Part shown: positions 5,503 to 11,638 of the stretch, piece by piece
How positions within the stretch are numbered: position 1 is the first letter of the stretch
How the letters are laid out: every line of letters starts with the position of its first letter
NCBI GenBank assembly: GCA_964408025.1
Contig: CAYOXX010000097.1
Location: 1-11,638, forward strand
Length of the DNA: 11,638 nucleotides
Source of the DNA: CAYOXX01 sp964408025
GTDB lineage: Bacteria; Acidobacteriota; DATKUA01
Reading direction: 5' to 3'
Made by a program: the position numbers and the translations under genes
The notes under the pieces: generated by a model
Databases searched by the model: none
What the model saw: the letters and a program-made list of their open reading frames with translations, nothing else
What the model was told of the DNA's origin: nothing

Positions 5503-6680
5503 GCCGGCTCTGTTCCCACGCTTAAGGTCTTTATGTACCGATCGTACGCAAATAGACGGCCGCGCTTAGAGCCGGTTATTTCAATGACGATTCCGATATC
5601 CTGCAGTTTCTCTAATGCTGATGTAACAGTGGGAATAGTGAGACCAGTAATTTTAGCGATTCGTTTTATTGCACATATTGGATTCCGCTGTAATTCGTGG
5701 TGAACTTGAAGAGCTGACCCTGCTTTTCTGCCGATCTGTTGTATTTTATTTCTGTCATCATCAAACATCTCGGTAAGTTCATTGGCTGTTCGAACCGCCT
5801 TTTCGCATGTGTCTCTGACTCCTTCCACAAAGAAGCGGATCCAGCTTTCCCAATCTCCCTCGATTCTTACGGTCTGGAGGAGATCGTAATACTGCTGCTT
5901 ATAAGTCTTGAAATACAGGCTCAGGTATAGCAGCGGCTCTGTCAGAGCTTTTTCGGCGCAAAGGAGAAAAGTGATCAGCAGCCTACCTAAACGTCCGTTC
6001 CCATCGAGGAATGGGTGAATTGATTCAAACTGCACGTGGGCCAACGCGGCCTTTATCAGAAGGGGAGTTTTTGCCGGTTGATCGTGAAGGAACTTTTCAA
6101 AGTCACCCAGACAATCCATCAGCATTTCAGGCGGTGGGGGAACGTAAACTGCATTGCCAGGCCTAGTGCCGCCAATCCAGTTCTGTGAACTCCTGAACTC
6201 TCCTGGTGTCTTCTTGCTTCCCCTTCCCTTGCTCAACAGAATCTTGTGGATTTCCCGTATCAATCTCAATGAGAGTGGAAACCCTTCCCGCAGCCTCTTG
6301 AGACCATGCAGCATTGCAGCAACATAGTTAGATACTTCATTCACGTCATCCAGTGGCACACCGGGAGCTTCCTCACATTCGAATAACAGTAGATCGGAAA
6401 GAGAAGACTGAGTTCCTTCGATCTGTGACGAAAGGACCGCTTCCTTGCGGATGTACATGTAGAGGAACAGCGCGGTATCCGGCAGCAGAGTTGATAAACT
6501 GTCTAAGCGGCCAAGAGCCAATAATGCCGAATCCAAAAGGATTCGAAGCTCGGAGTCGATATTTATTTCATATTGTGATGGTAACGGATCTGGGATAAAC
6601 GCGCGATAGTCCTCTCCACCCACAGATCGCTTCACGTATCGTCCCGCTTTACCCTGCTTCACTTTCCTCGCCTTGTTCAA
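5499..6680 (-). CDS. Fic family protein, class II (AMP-transferase with N-terminal inhibitory helix and C-terminal winged HTH)
   Basis: This 393-residue protein has the full core motif HPFLDGNGR (222-230) with the catalytic histidine. An N-terminal inhibitory motif SSQIEG (S84, E88, G89; pattern S/TxxxEG) marks it as class II. The target-docking flap is GEFRSSQNWIGG (160-171). The C-terminal region (about 333-380) is a winged-helix fold (AIKRIAKITGLTIPTVTSALEKL). Such proteins transfer AMP from ATP to hydroxyl side chains of target proteins and are held inactive by their own inhibitory glutamate. The only upstream start in frame is TTG 6680, with an in-frame TAA at 6689-6687. GTG codons at residues 7 and 16 are alternatives, and family members often start near GRYVKR. 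Its stop overlaps the start of the DUF1156 remnant, so the two were co-translated. The target is unknown. Confidence 0.93.
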   Translation of the reverse strand: MNKARKVKQGKAGRYVKRSVGGEDYRAFIPDPLPSQYEINIDSELRILLDSALLALGRLDSLSTLLPDTALFLYMYIRKEAVLSSQIEGTQSSLSDLLLFECEEAPGVPLDDVNEVSNYVAAMLHGLKRLREGFPLSLRLIREIHKILLSKGRGSKKTPGEFRSSQNWIGGTRPGNAVYVPPPPEMLMDCLGDFEKFLHDQPAKTPLLIKAALAHVQFESIHPFLDGNGRLGRLLITFLLCAEKALTEPLLYLSLYFKTYKQQYYDLLQTVRIEGDWESWIRFFVEGVRDTCEKAVRTANELTEMFDDDRNKIQQIGRKAGSALQVHHELQRNPICAIKRIAKITGLTIPTVTSALEKLQDIGIVIEITGSKRGRLFAYDRYIKTLSVGTEPA

Positions 6681-6799
6681 AGAATTTTAATGACGCCGGA
6701 CCTTATTGAAAGTTACGGCTCTTCATTTTAATAAGAAGTCCACTGAAAAAACAAGGCCTGAATTATCCTGCCCTGATTTCCCTCTTCCAAATGAATCAC
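6681..6799 (-). other. intergenic region upstream of fic with a weak promoter candidate
   Basis: This AT-rich gap lies between the HEPN-like gene and fic. On the minus strand TTGTTT, about 18 bases, then TAAAAT (around 6766-6737) could serve fic. All three minus frames were read for the missing C-terminal half of the HEPN protein and no RxxxxH-type motif or family match was seen. Confidence 0.25.
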
Positions 6800-7057
6800 T
6801 TAACCAAATACAATCACACCATCTTCTCCGCCACGGAGAGCAAATCGCCGATATTGTAGTTGACGCTTGTCAGGCCAAAATCCTGTTCGTGCCGCCTCGT
6901 AAGCGTGGTTGAACTCTCCCTCTTCACCGAGTTTCGCGCCGCGGGAAATCGCTCGGGCGTATTCAAGTTCCCTCTCTACTACACCAACCAGATCCCTTAT
7001 CTCTCGCGGACTAGGTTCATGTTTTCTGAGTTTGCCTAACTTTTCCCAAGCTTCCAA
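6800..7057 (-). CDS. short HEPN-like protein, probable truncated toxin partner of the MNT gene
   Basis: The 85-residue frame overlaps the 3' end of the nucleotidyltransferase gene by 41 bases. Its first ~55 residues (MEAWEKLGKLRKHEPSPREIRDLVGVVERELEYA, then EFNHAYEAAR) match the N-terminal half of HEPN proteins encoded next to MNT antitoxins. Those are usually about 140-150 residues and act as RNases through an R-x(4-6)-H motif in the second half. Here the reading frame ends soon after AYEAAR with a tail (GFWPDKRQLQYRRFALRGG) that contains no RxxxxH, and no continuation appears in other frames downstream. It is therefore likely a degraded toxin or a toxin-inactive fragment. The start is TTG 7057, with no good Shine-Dalgarno, so translation probably depends on coupling to the upstream gene. 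Confidence 0.65.
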   Translation of the reverse strand: MEAWEKLGKLRKHEPSPREIRDLVGVVERELEYARAISRGAKLGEEGEFNHAYEAARTGFWPDKRQLQYRRFALRGGEDGVIVFG

Positions 7058-7643
7058 ACTCGTTTTTTTTACCGATTAGGAAAATCTTTGCTTCTCTCAC
7101 GATCGATGTAACAAAGTGGTTGCGGTCTTCGAGCTTGTCGACAAACTCACCCAACGGATAGACCACTGGATTTACTTCCCGCCCCAGGAACTCGTGAAGC
7201 GGATACAGAACCGAAGCGACTTCACCTGTGCTCGCTTCGCCGATAATCATAACGTCTACATCGCTTTCGGCTCTCTCGTCTCCCTGTGCAAAGGAACCAT
7301 AAATAAACGCATAACGGATCTTGTCTCTTAACGGCTCCAATGCGTTTAGAACGACTCCTGAAATTCCCGCCGTCTTGAGAATCATGCCTTTCAATTCAGA
7401 AAAAATGGGGCACTCCTCGTTGGCGCTGAAGAAAACCTGGTTTCCCCTTTTCTCGCGCTTAATGATTCCCGCCGAGGCCAACTTCGCAAGCTCCCTCTGT
7501 ACCGCGCCCACGCCTCCATTCAACAAGCGAACGATTTCCCTGAGATAGAAGGATTCTCCTGTCCGACTATAAAGCAAGGCTAGGACTGCCTGGCGCGTCG
7601 CTCCGAAGAGGCCTGAGGATAAATTGCTAGTGAACCCTTTCAT
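7017..7643 (-). CDS. HTH-nucleotidyltransferase (MNT) antitoxin-like protein
   Basis: The start chosen is ATG 7643 (208 residues). The frame is open to 7784, but that extension contains the promoter and operator. The N-terminal part (about 12-72) is a winged HTH: LFGATRQAVLALLYS, LREIVRLLNGGVGAVQRELAKL, and a wing RGNQVFFSAN. The C-terminal part is a minimal nucleotidyltransferase with YGSFAQG (115-121) and SDVDVMI (127-133), the paired aspartates that bind metal. MNT proteins of this class accompany HEPN RNases; in studied pairs the MNT partner AMPylates the HEPN toxin to silence it. The HTH fusion suggests it also represses its own promoter. It ends in FLIGKKNEFGSLG, near the natural family end, and the next gene starts inside its last codons. 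Eight adenines (7070-7063) near the end could cause slippage into the next frame. Confidence 0.85.
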   Translation of the reverse strand: MKGFTSNLSSGLFGATRQAVLALLYSRTGESFYLREIVRLLNGGVGAVQRELAKLASAGIIKREKRGNQVFFSANEECPIFSELKGMILKTAGISGVVLNALEPLRDKIRYAFIYGSFAQGDERAESDVDVMIIGEASTGEVASVLYPLHEFLGREVNPVVYPLGEFVDKLEDRNHFVTSIVREAKIFLIGKKNEFGSLGKVRQTQKT

Positions 7644-7678
7644 CCTGACCGCTAACCCCGCACCCCAATTAGGTACGA

Positions 7679-7699
7679 TTGTTACCAATTTAGTAACAA
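7679..7699. promoter_or_regulatory. perfect 7-7-7 inverted repeat, likely operator
   Basis: TTGTTAC (7679-7685), a seven-base AT-rich spacer, and GTAACAA (7693-7699) form a perfect inverted repeat. It abuts the -10 box and covers the predicted transcription start of the MNT gene. The encoded HTH domain makes autorepression the simplest explanation. Confidence 0.6.
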
Positions 7700-7727
7700 C
7701 TGTACTCCTTTTGGGTGCGATTGTCAA
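7699..7727 (-). promoter_or_regulatory. promoter of the MNT-HEPN operon
   Basis: On the minus strand a perfect TTGACA (7727-7722) is followed after 17 bases by TACAGT (7704-7699, four of six to consensus). The expected start is near 7692, inside the inverted repeat at 7679-7699, giving a leader of about 49 bases before ATG 7643. This argues against the longer frame starting at 7784. Confidence 0.6.
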
Positions 7728-7803
7728 CCCGAAACCGGAGTGGAAAGCTCCATCGATTAAAGGAATGATGATTCTCTTCACCAAGTCGAATCCAGCTCTC
7801 TGC

Positions 7804-8898
7804 TTATCTCGCCCGAGTTATTCTCCACACTCCCAGAGTGAGTACCGGTAAAACGAAGACGAGGAGGAATCCCCACGAGATCGAGCCGTAGCCCTGGGCT
7901 ATGAGGCCGATGAGGCCGAAGCGGGCGATGAGGGCGCCGAGGACCAAGAGGGCGATCGCCAAGGCTGGGCGTATCCAGGGCGGCATCAGCTTGCTCTTCT
8001 GGTCATAGACCGACCGAACGCGCTCGTTGACGGCGTGAATGCAGCCGGTGCTGGTCTCGACCAGCGTCCCGAACAGCATTACCTGGTAAACCAGTTGAAA
8101 CACCGCGAATCCGAGAATCCCCAGTATGAAGTTTATGGGGACCGTGCGGGAGACGATGTCGGGGTACTGCCCCACCAGCGACAGGTAGATCATCAGACCG
8201 GGGACGATGCCGATAACGCCGGCCAGCCCGCCGGCGCAGAGCGCCTCCTTGCGGGTCTCGATATGCCGGGTGGCGAAGAGCACGGTCGGGATGACTCCCA
8301 GGTTGTAGAAGGCGTACTGCAGTCCGCCGACGATCCAGCCCTCTTTGATCTCGCCCTGGAAGAGGTTTGCCACAATCCGGCCGCCGAAATTTGCGAAGCT
8401 GAAGACGACGAAGGCGATGAAGACGGCGTAGAGGAAGAACGACCAATAGGAGAGTATCGTCTCTATCGTTTTTCCTCCCTTGAAGACCAGGACGCCGGTG
8501 CAGGCCATCATGCCGACGACGCCGACGTAGTAATTCCGGCCCAGCGTTTCCTCGAGAATGCTGCCGGCCGAGGAGGCGATTACGGCCAGAATTATCATCA
8601 GCAGAACCAGGTAGCAGATCTCGAACAGGAACCAGAACCTCCCGAGCAGCGCCTTGAAGAACGTCCTGTAGTTGTAGGCCCTGAAGACTCTGGCGAACTC
8701 GAAAGTGGCGGCGCAGACCAGCGACCAGAGGACGGTCGAGATCAGCAGCATCGCCAGCAAGCCACCCGGGGGCCCGAACTGGAGAAAGAACTCAACTATC
8801 TCGCGGCCCGTCCCATAGCCGCCGGCGATCACCACGGACTGGAAGATGATGCCGGGCAGCAGGTACTTCTTGAAAAATGGGGAATGGATGATCTTCAT
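7804..8898 (-). CDS. YkvI-like multi-pass membrane protein (LeuT-fold/APC superfamily transporter)
   Basis: This 364-residue, very hydrophobic protein has about ten predicted membrane segments. The first carries GGYGTGREIVEFF (26-38), an unwound-helix glycine motif typical of the YkvI family, where a broken first helix forms part of the substrate site. Further segments include LLAMLLISTVLWSLVCAATFEFARVF, FLFEICYLVLLMIILAVIAS, YYVGVVGMMACTGVLVF and FFLYAVFIAFVVFSFANF, ending in a pair of C-terminal helices. Charged residues cluster in loops (RHIETRKEA, NERVRSVYDQKSK). The substrate is unknown; relatives are annotated only as putative ion- or solute-coupled transporters. The ATG at 8898 has a poor Shine-Dalgarno. 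Base composition returns here to the GC-rich core style, marking the right border of the island. The gene is flanked upstream by a palindromic repeat. Confidence 0.85.
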   Translation of the reverse strand: MKIIHSPFFKKYLLPGIIFQSVVIAGGYGTGREIVEFFLQFGPPGGLLAMLLISTVLWSLVCAATFEFARVFRAYNYRTFFKALLGRFWFLFEICYLVLLMIILAVIASSAGSILEETLGRNYYVGVVGMMACTGVLVFKGGKTIETILSYWSFFLYAVFIAFVVFSFANFGGRIVANLFQGEIKEGWIVGGLQYAFYNLGVIPTVLFATRHIETRKEALCAGGLAGVIGIVPGLMIYLSLVGQYPDIVSRTVPINFILGILGFAVFQLVYQVMLFGTLVETSTGCIHAVNERVRSVYDQKSKLMPPWIRPALAIALLVLGALIARFGLIGLIAQGYGSISWGFLLVFVLPVLTLGVWRITRAR

Positions 8899-8919
8899 GA
8901 GACCGTAGAAAAATCCAAA

Positions 8920-9011
8920 GTAGCGTCGAGCTTTAGCCCGACTGATCGCGCGTCAGCGCGACGGGAGCCCCCGCCTACGGCGTGGGTAGGCGGACTAAAG
9001 TCCGCCGCTAC
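8920..9011. repeat. compound palindromic repeat (REP/MITE-like), 92 bp
   Basis: The ends are imperfect inverted copies: GTAGCGTCGAGCTTTAG at the left and CTAAAGTCCGCCGCTAC at the right pair at 14 of 17 positions. Inside are three perfect hairpins: TCGCGC/GCGCGA with loop GTCA (8946-8961), CCGCCTAC/GTAGGCGG with a seven-base loop (8971-8993), and GGCGGACT/AGTCCGCC around AA (8989-9006). The last two share bases and exclude each other. It sits in the gap upstream of the YkvI-like gene. Small elements of this GTAGCGGCGGACTTTAGTCC type occur in many copies in some GC-rich genomes, but only one copy is in this window. Confidence 0.65.
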
Positions 9012-9158
9012 AATATATTGCGAGCAAACATTTACTTTTCGAATTACATACACTAGTGCACTATAACCGTTCAGTAGCAGTCTAGACAGTTGAAATTAGA
9101 CGAAGAACAATAGTTTATCAACACTCTCCAAGATAAAGCGAAGAACGCCCAATCGCGG
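9012..9158. other. AT-rich intergenic region, no gene recognised
   Basis: This stretch is clearly AT-richer than its neighbours and contains a perfect ten-base palindrome TAGTGCACTA (9054-9063) and a loose direct repeat of CGAAGAAC (around 9103 and 9138). It could hold the promoter of the YkvI-like gene, but no convincing -35/-10 pair was found. No terminator for the gene ending at 9159 was identified. Confidence 0.4.
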
Positions 9159-9632
9159 TCAGTCAGGGAGTCCGATGTCCCTGAAGATTTTCCAGGAGCC
9201 GTCGGCCTGGCGCTTCCAGACGACGACGTACCTGCCGGCGGCGACGCGCTCGTCGTCGGTTCCGGGCCTGAAGGTATAAGAGTACATGCCTGTCTCGTAG
9301 GCGACGTCGCCCTCGACCCAGACGTTCAGCGTCTCGATCGTCGTTTCCGCCGGGCCGACACGGTCCATCGCCACGCCCATCCGTTCGCGGATGGCCTCGC
9401 GGCCATCGACTCTGTCGCCGCTGGAACTGAGGATGGCGCCGTTCTCGTCGAAGGCGGAAGCCAGGAGTTCGGCGTCGGAGTTCCTGAAGGCCTCGATCCA
9501 CAACGCGTTGCCGGCGTCTATCGCACTACGAACCTCCGCCGTCTCGTCCTGCGGGCTGCCTGCCGCAGCGATAGCAACCGCGGCAACCGATGAGCATAGC
9601 AGCACAAGAAGCCATATCGATTTTCTATACAT
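9159..9632 (-). CDS. exported NTF2/SnoaL-like (DUF4440-type) small protein
   Basis: The start chosen is ATG 9632 (157 residues), which gives a classical signal peptide: MYRKS, a hydrophobic core (IWLLVLLCSSVAAVAIA) and a likely cleavage after AAA or AAAG. The longer open frame upstream overlaps the nitroreductase gene and is not credible. GAGGAG abuts the ATG with no spacing, which is unusual. The mature part matches the cone-shaped NTF2-like fold: a helix with IDAGNALWIEAFRNSDAELLASAF, then DENGAILSSSGDRVDGREAIRE, then strands (VAYETGMYSYTF, GRYVVVWKRQADGSWKIFRDIG). Members bind small hydrophobic ligands or act as isomerases, and many have no known substrate. It follows the nitroreductase by 56 bases on the same strand, so shared transcription is likely. 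Confidence 0.85.
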   Translation of the reverse strand: MYRKSIWLLVLLCSSVAAVAIAAAGSPQDETAEVRSAIDAGNALWIEAFRNSDAELLASAFDENGAILSSSGDRVDGREAIRERMGVAMDRVGPAETTIETLNVWVEGDVAYETGMYSYTFRPGTDDERVAAGRYVVVWKRQADGSWKIFRDIGLPD

Positions 9633-9688
9633 CTCCTCTAACCCAAGGTTTGTTATCGTCTCTACTCGCCCTCCCGCGCGCTCCTGTA

Positions 9689-10204
9689 TCAGCCGCCCCA
9701 CCGGTTTCTTCGGACACGGGAGGGGTCGAAACGGTCGGCGCGCGGCTTCCGCTCGGCCGGGTGGCCGATGGCGATCAGTGCCAGCGGCAAGATGTGGTCC
9801 GGCAGGTCGAAGAGTTTGCGACACCCCTCGATACGGCCCTGGCGCGGATGGATGCCGAGCCAGACCGCTCCTAGTCCCACAGCGTAGGCGGCCAGCAGCA
9901 GGTTCTGAGTCGCCGCCGAGCAGTCCTGGATCATGTAGCTCTGCTTATCTTCCGCTCGCGAGTCGCCGCAAACCAGTATCGCCAGTGGCGCCTCGCTCAG
10001 CATCTTCGAATACGGGTGGAACTCCTGGATGGCGTCCAGAACCTCGCGGTCGTCGACGACCACGAAATGCCAGGGCTGCAGGTTGTTCGCGGAGGGGGCG
10101 CTCATCGCTGCCCGAAGGAGCTCCGAGACGGTTTCCTCCGCCACCGGCTCGGACGTGTATCTGCGGATGCTCCTCCTGCTCAGGATCGCTTCTAACGCTT
10201 CCAT
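9689..10204 (-). CDS. nitroreductase family flavoprotein
   Basis: This 171-residue protein belongs to the FMN-dependent nitroreductase superfamily. Landmarks are SRRSIRRYT (9-17) and SAPSANNLQPWHFVVV (35-50), which contact FMN. GLGAVWLGIHP and ALIAIGHPAERKPRADRFD are the conserved late strand and C-terminal arm that swaps in the dimer. Such enzymes reduce nitro compounds, quinones or flavins with NAD(P)H in the cytoplasm; the natural substrate cannot be told from sequence. At 171 residues it is at the compact end of the family. The start has GGGAG six bases before ATG. It lies 44 bases after the CTP synthase stop on the same strand and is probably part of the same transcript. Confidence 0.92.
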   Translation of the reverse strand: MEALEAILSRRSIRRYTSEPVAEETVSELLRAAMSAPSANNLQPWHFVVVDDREVLDAIQEFHPYSKMLSEAPLAILVCGDSRAEDKQSYMIQDCSAATQNLLLAAYAVGLGAVWLGIHPRQGRIEGCRKLFDLPDHILPLALIAIGHPAERKPRADRFDPSRVRRNRWGG

Positions 10205-10248
10205 TTCGTACTCCCAGTTGGATTACGATTCTGTAAGTTGTTCAGAGG

Positions 10249-11638
10249 TCAGTCCTTTGTCTTCTTGAATTTGTGAGCCGCGCCGATGAAGTCGCGAAAG
10301 AGCGGGTGGGGGTTGAGCGGCCTGCTCTTGAACTCGGGGTGGAACTGGCAGCCGACGAACCAGGGGTGGCCTTCGACCTCGACGATCTCGACGAACTTGC
10401 CGTCGGGGCTGCGGCCGACGATCTTCATGCCGTTCTTCTCGAGCTCCTTGGCGAACTGGTGGTTGAACTCGTAGCGGTGGCGGTGGCGCTCGCTGATCGA
10501 CTCTTGGCGGTAGGCGTCGAACGCCCTCGAGGGCCGGCGCAGGAGGCACTCGTATGCGCCCAGGCGCATGGTGCCGCCCATCTCCTCGACGCCGAGCAGG
10601 TCGCGCAGCTTGAAGATCACCGGGTGCGTCGTCTCGGCGTCGAACTCGGTGCTGTGGGCCCCCTCGAGGCCGGCGGCGTGGCGTGCGAACTCAATGGTTG
10701 CGCACTGCATGCCGAGGCAGATGCCGAAGAACGGCATGCCGCGCTCGCGCGCGTAGCGGATGGCCACGATCATCCCCTCGATGCCGCGCACGCCGAAGCC
10801 TCCGGGCACCAGCATGCCGCCGGCGCCGCCCAGTATCCGGTCCAGATCGGCGCCCTCGCCGACCAGATCCTCGGCCTCCACCCAACGGATAACAGTCCTG
10901 AGATTATGGGCGTAGCCGCCGTGGTAGAGGGCCTCGTTGAGGCTCTTGTAGGAGTCCTCGTACTCGACGTACTTGCCGACGATCGCGATCTCTACCTCTT
11001 CCTCGAGACTAGAGATCTTGCGCACGAGGTTGCGCCAGGGCGTGAGGTCCGCCGGTCTCTCATCGAGCCTGAGCTTGCGGCAGACCGCCTCGCCCAGTCC
11101 CTCCTCCTCGAGCAGCAGCGGCACCTGGTAAATGTTGGATACGTCGCGTCCGGTGATCACCGCCTGCGGCTCGACGTTGCAGAACAGCGCCACCTTCGCC
11201 TTGACCTCGTCGGGCAGCGGCCGGTCGGTGCGGCAGAGTAGGATGTCGGGTTGGATCCCGATTTCGCGCAGTTCCTTGACGCTGTGCTGGGTCGGCTTGG
11301 TCTTCAGCTCGCTTGACGTACGGATGAACGGCACCAGCGTGAGGTGGATGAAGAGCGTGCGCTCGGCACCCATCTCGATGCGCATCTGGCGGATCGCCTC
11401 GAGGAACGGCTGCCCCTCGATGTCGCCCACGGTGCCGCCGATCTCGACGATAATAATGTCGGCCTCGCCCTCGAGGCGGCGCATTGCCGCCTTGATTTCA
11501 TCGGTTATATGGGGGATCACCTGCACCGTCTTGCCGAGGTAGTCGCCGCGGCGCTCCCGGTTGATGACGCTCTCGTAGATCTGCCCGGTGGTGAAGTTGC
11601 TGTCGCGGCCGGTGGCGCAGGATGTGAAGCGCTCGTAG
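10249..11638 (-). CDS. pyrG: CTP synthase, N-terminus cut by the window edge
   Basis: The frame is open from the right edge to TGA at 10251-10249, covering 462 residues. About 90-100 N-terminal residues with the ATP P-loop are outside. Visible synthetase-domain motifs are YERF, TTGQIYESVINRERRGDYLGKTVQVIPH, EIGGTVGDIEGQPFLEA and ELKTKPTQHSVKELR. The glutaminase domain follows, with PGGFGVRG, the nucleophile in FFGICLGMQ (Cys codon at 10719-10717) and the His/Glu of FHPEF. The enzyme amidates UTP to CTP using ammonia from glutamine and ATP, the last step of de novo pyrimidine nucleotide synthesis. All visible catalytic residues are intact. The gene ends with a lysine-rich tail (HKFKKTKD). The GTG at 11526 is internal, not the start. 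A small oddity is SCATGRDSNFTTG, where most homologs have a shorter SxDxNxTTG segment. Confidence 0.97.
   Translation of the reverse strand, partial: YERFTSCATGRDSNFTTGQIYESVINRERRGDYLGKTVQVIPHITDEIKAAMRRLEGEADIIIVEIGGTVGDIEGQPFLEAIRQMRIEMGAERTLFIHLTLVPFIRTSSELKTKPTQHSVKELREIGIQPDILLCRTDRPLPDEVKAKVALFCNVEPQAVITGRDVSNIYQVPLLLEEEGLGEAVCRKLRLDERPADLTPWRNLVRKISSLEEEVEIAIVGKYVEYEDSYKSLNEALYHGGYAHNLRTVIRWVEAEDLVGEGADLDRILGGAGGMLVPGGFGVRGIEGMIVAIRYARERGMPFFGICLGMQCATIEFARHAAGLEGAHSTEFDAETTHPVIFKLRDLLGVEEMGGTMRLGAYECLLRRPSRAFDAYRQESISERHRHRYEFNHQFAKELEKNGMKIVGRSPDGKFVEIVEVEGHPWFVGCQFHPEFKSRPLNPHPLFRDFIGAAHKFKKTKD

Noticed and set aside
6825..6839. TCTCCG-CCA-CGGAGA hairpin near the end of the HEPN-like gene
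   Set aside because: It is a perfect but short stem inside the reading frame with no T tract on either side. It is not credible as a terminator.
7644..7784. 47-residue N-terminal extension of the MNT protein
   Set aside because: The stretch contains the TTGACA/TACAGT promoter and the inverted repeat. The HTH begins shortly after ATG 7643.
8035..9066. Long plus-strand open frame (343 codons) opposite the YkvI-like gene
   Set aside because: The product is a low-complexity, acidic and glutamine-rich sequence, as expected from the complement of a membrane-protein gene, and it runs through the palindromic repeat.
9633..9824. N-terminal extension of the NTF2-like protein to 9824
   Set aside because: It overlaps the nitroreductase coding sequence and would bury the signal peptide. 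ATG 9632 is preferred.
10273..11241. Long plus-strand open frame (322 codons) opposite pyrG
   Set aside because: It is a shadow of a certain CTP synthase gene, with an alanine, leucine and valine-rich composition and no motifs.
1..11638. CRISPR array, tRNA, rRNA, insertion sequence or integrase
   Set aside because: No spaced direct repeats, cloverleaf, conserved rRNA segments or transposase/integrase motifs were recognised on either strand.

Overview
The window comes from a bacterial chromosome, probably an uncultured lineage. Most genes are GC-rich with strong G/C preference at third codon positions, and they include housekeeping functions (CTP synthase, a YchF-type ATPase, YjbQ). The sequence alone does not fix a phylum. 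No rRNA, tRNA, CRISPR array or insertion sequence was recognised.

Layout, left to right. (1) 1-1215, minus: a DNA methyltransferase cut by the left edge, with its own promoter and strong ribosome-binding site. (2) 1320-2429, minus: a divergent YchF/Obg-family P-loop ATPase. (3) 2689/2743-3879, plus: a secreted lipoprotein whose C-terminus looks serpin-like. (4) 4105-4524, plus: YjbQ. (5) About 4530-7800, minus: a visibly AT-richer accessory island. Read in the direction of transcription it holds an HTH-nucleotidyltransferase (MNT) antitoxin-like gene, an overlapping short HEPN-like gene, a class II Fic AMP-transferase, a frameshifted and truncated remnant of a DUF1156-type methylase joined to Fic by an ATGA overlap, and an unrecognised 215-residue protein with its own near-consensus promoter. 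(6) 7804-8898, minus: a YkvI-like multi-pass membrane transporter. (7) 8920-9011: a compound palindromic repeat. (8) 9159-11638, minus: CTP synthase (cut by the right edge), a nitroreductase and an exported NTF2/SnoaL-like protein in close succession, probably one transcript.

The island is the most informative part. It reads as a decaying toxin/antitoxin and phage-defence region. The MNT gene sits behind a promoter with an inverted repeat at the expected transcription start, which suggests autoregulation. Its HEPN partner has lost the part expected to carry the RNase motif. The DUF1156 methylase survives only as its first ~43 residues, split by a one-base frameshift. A new promoter, with an inverted repeat in its spacer, lies inside the dead gene's tail and drives the 215-residue protein.

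Motif recognition here is from memory of protein families and no search was run. Promoters, operators and hairpins were found by eye.
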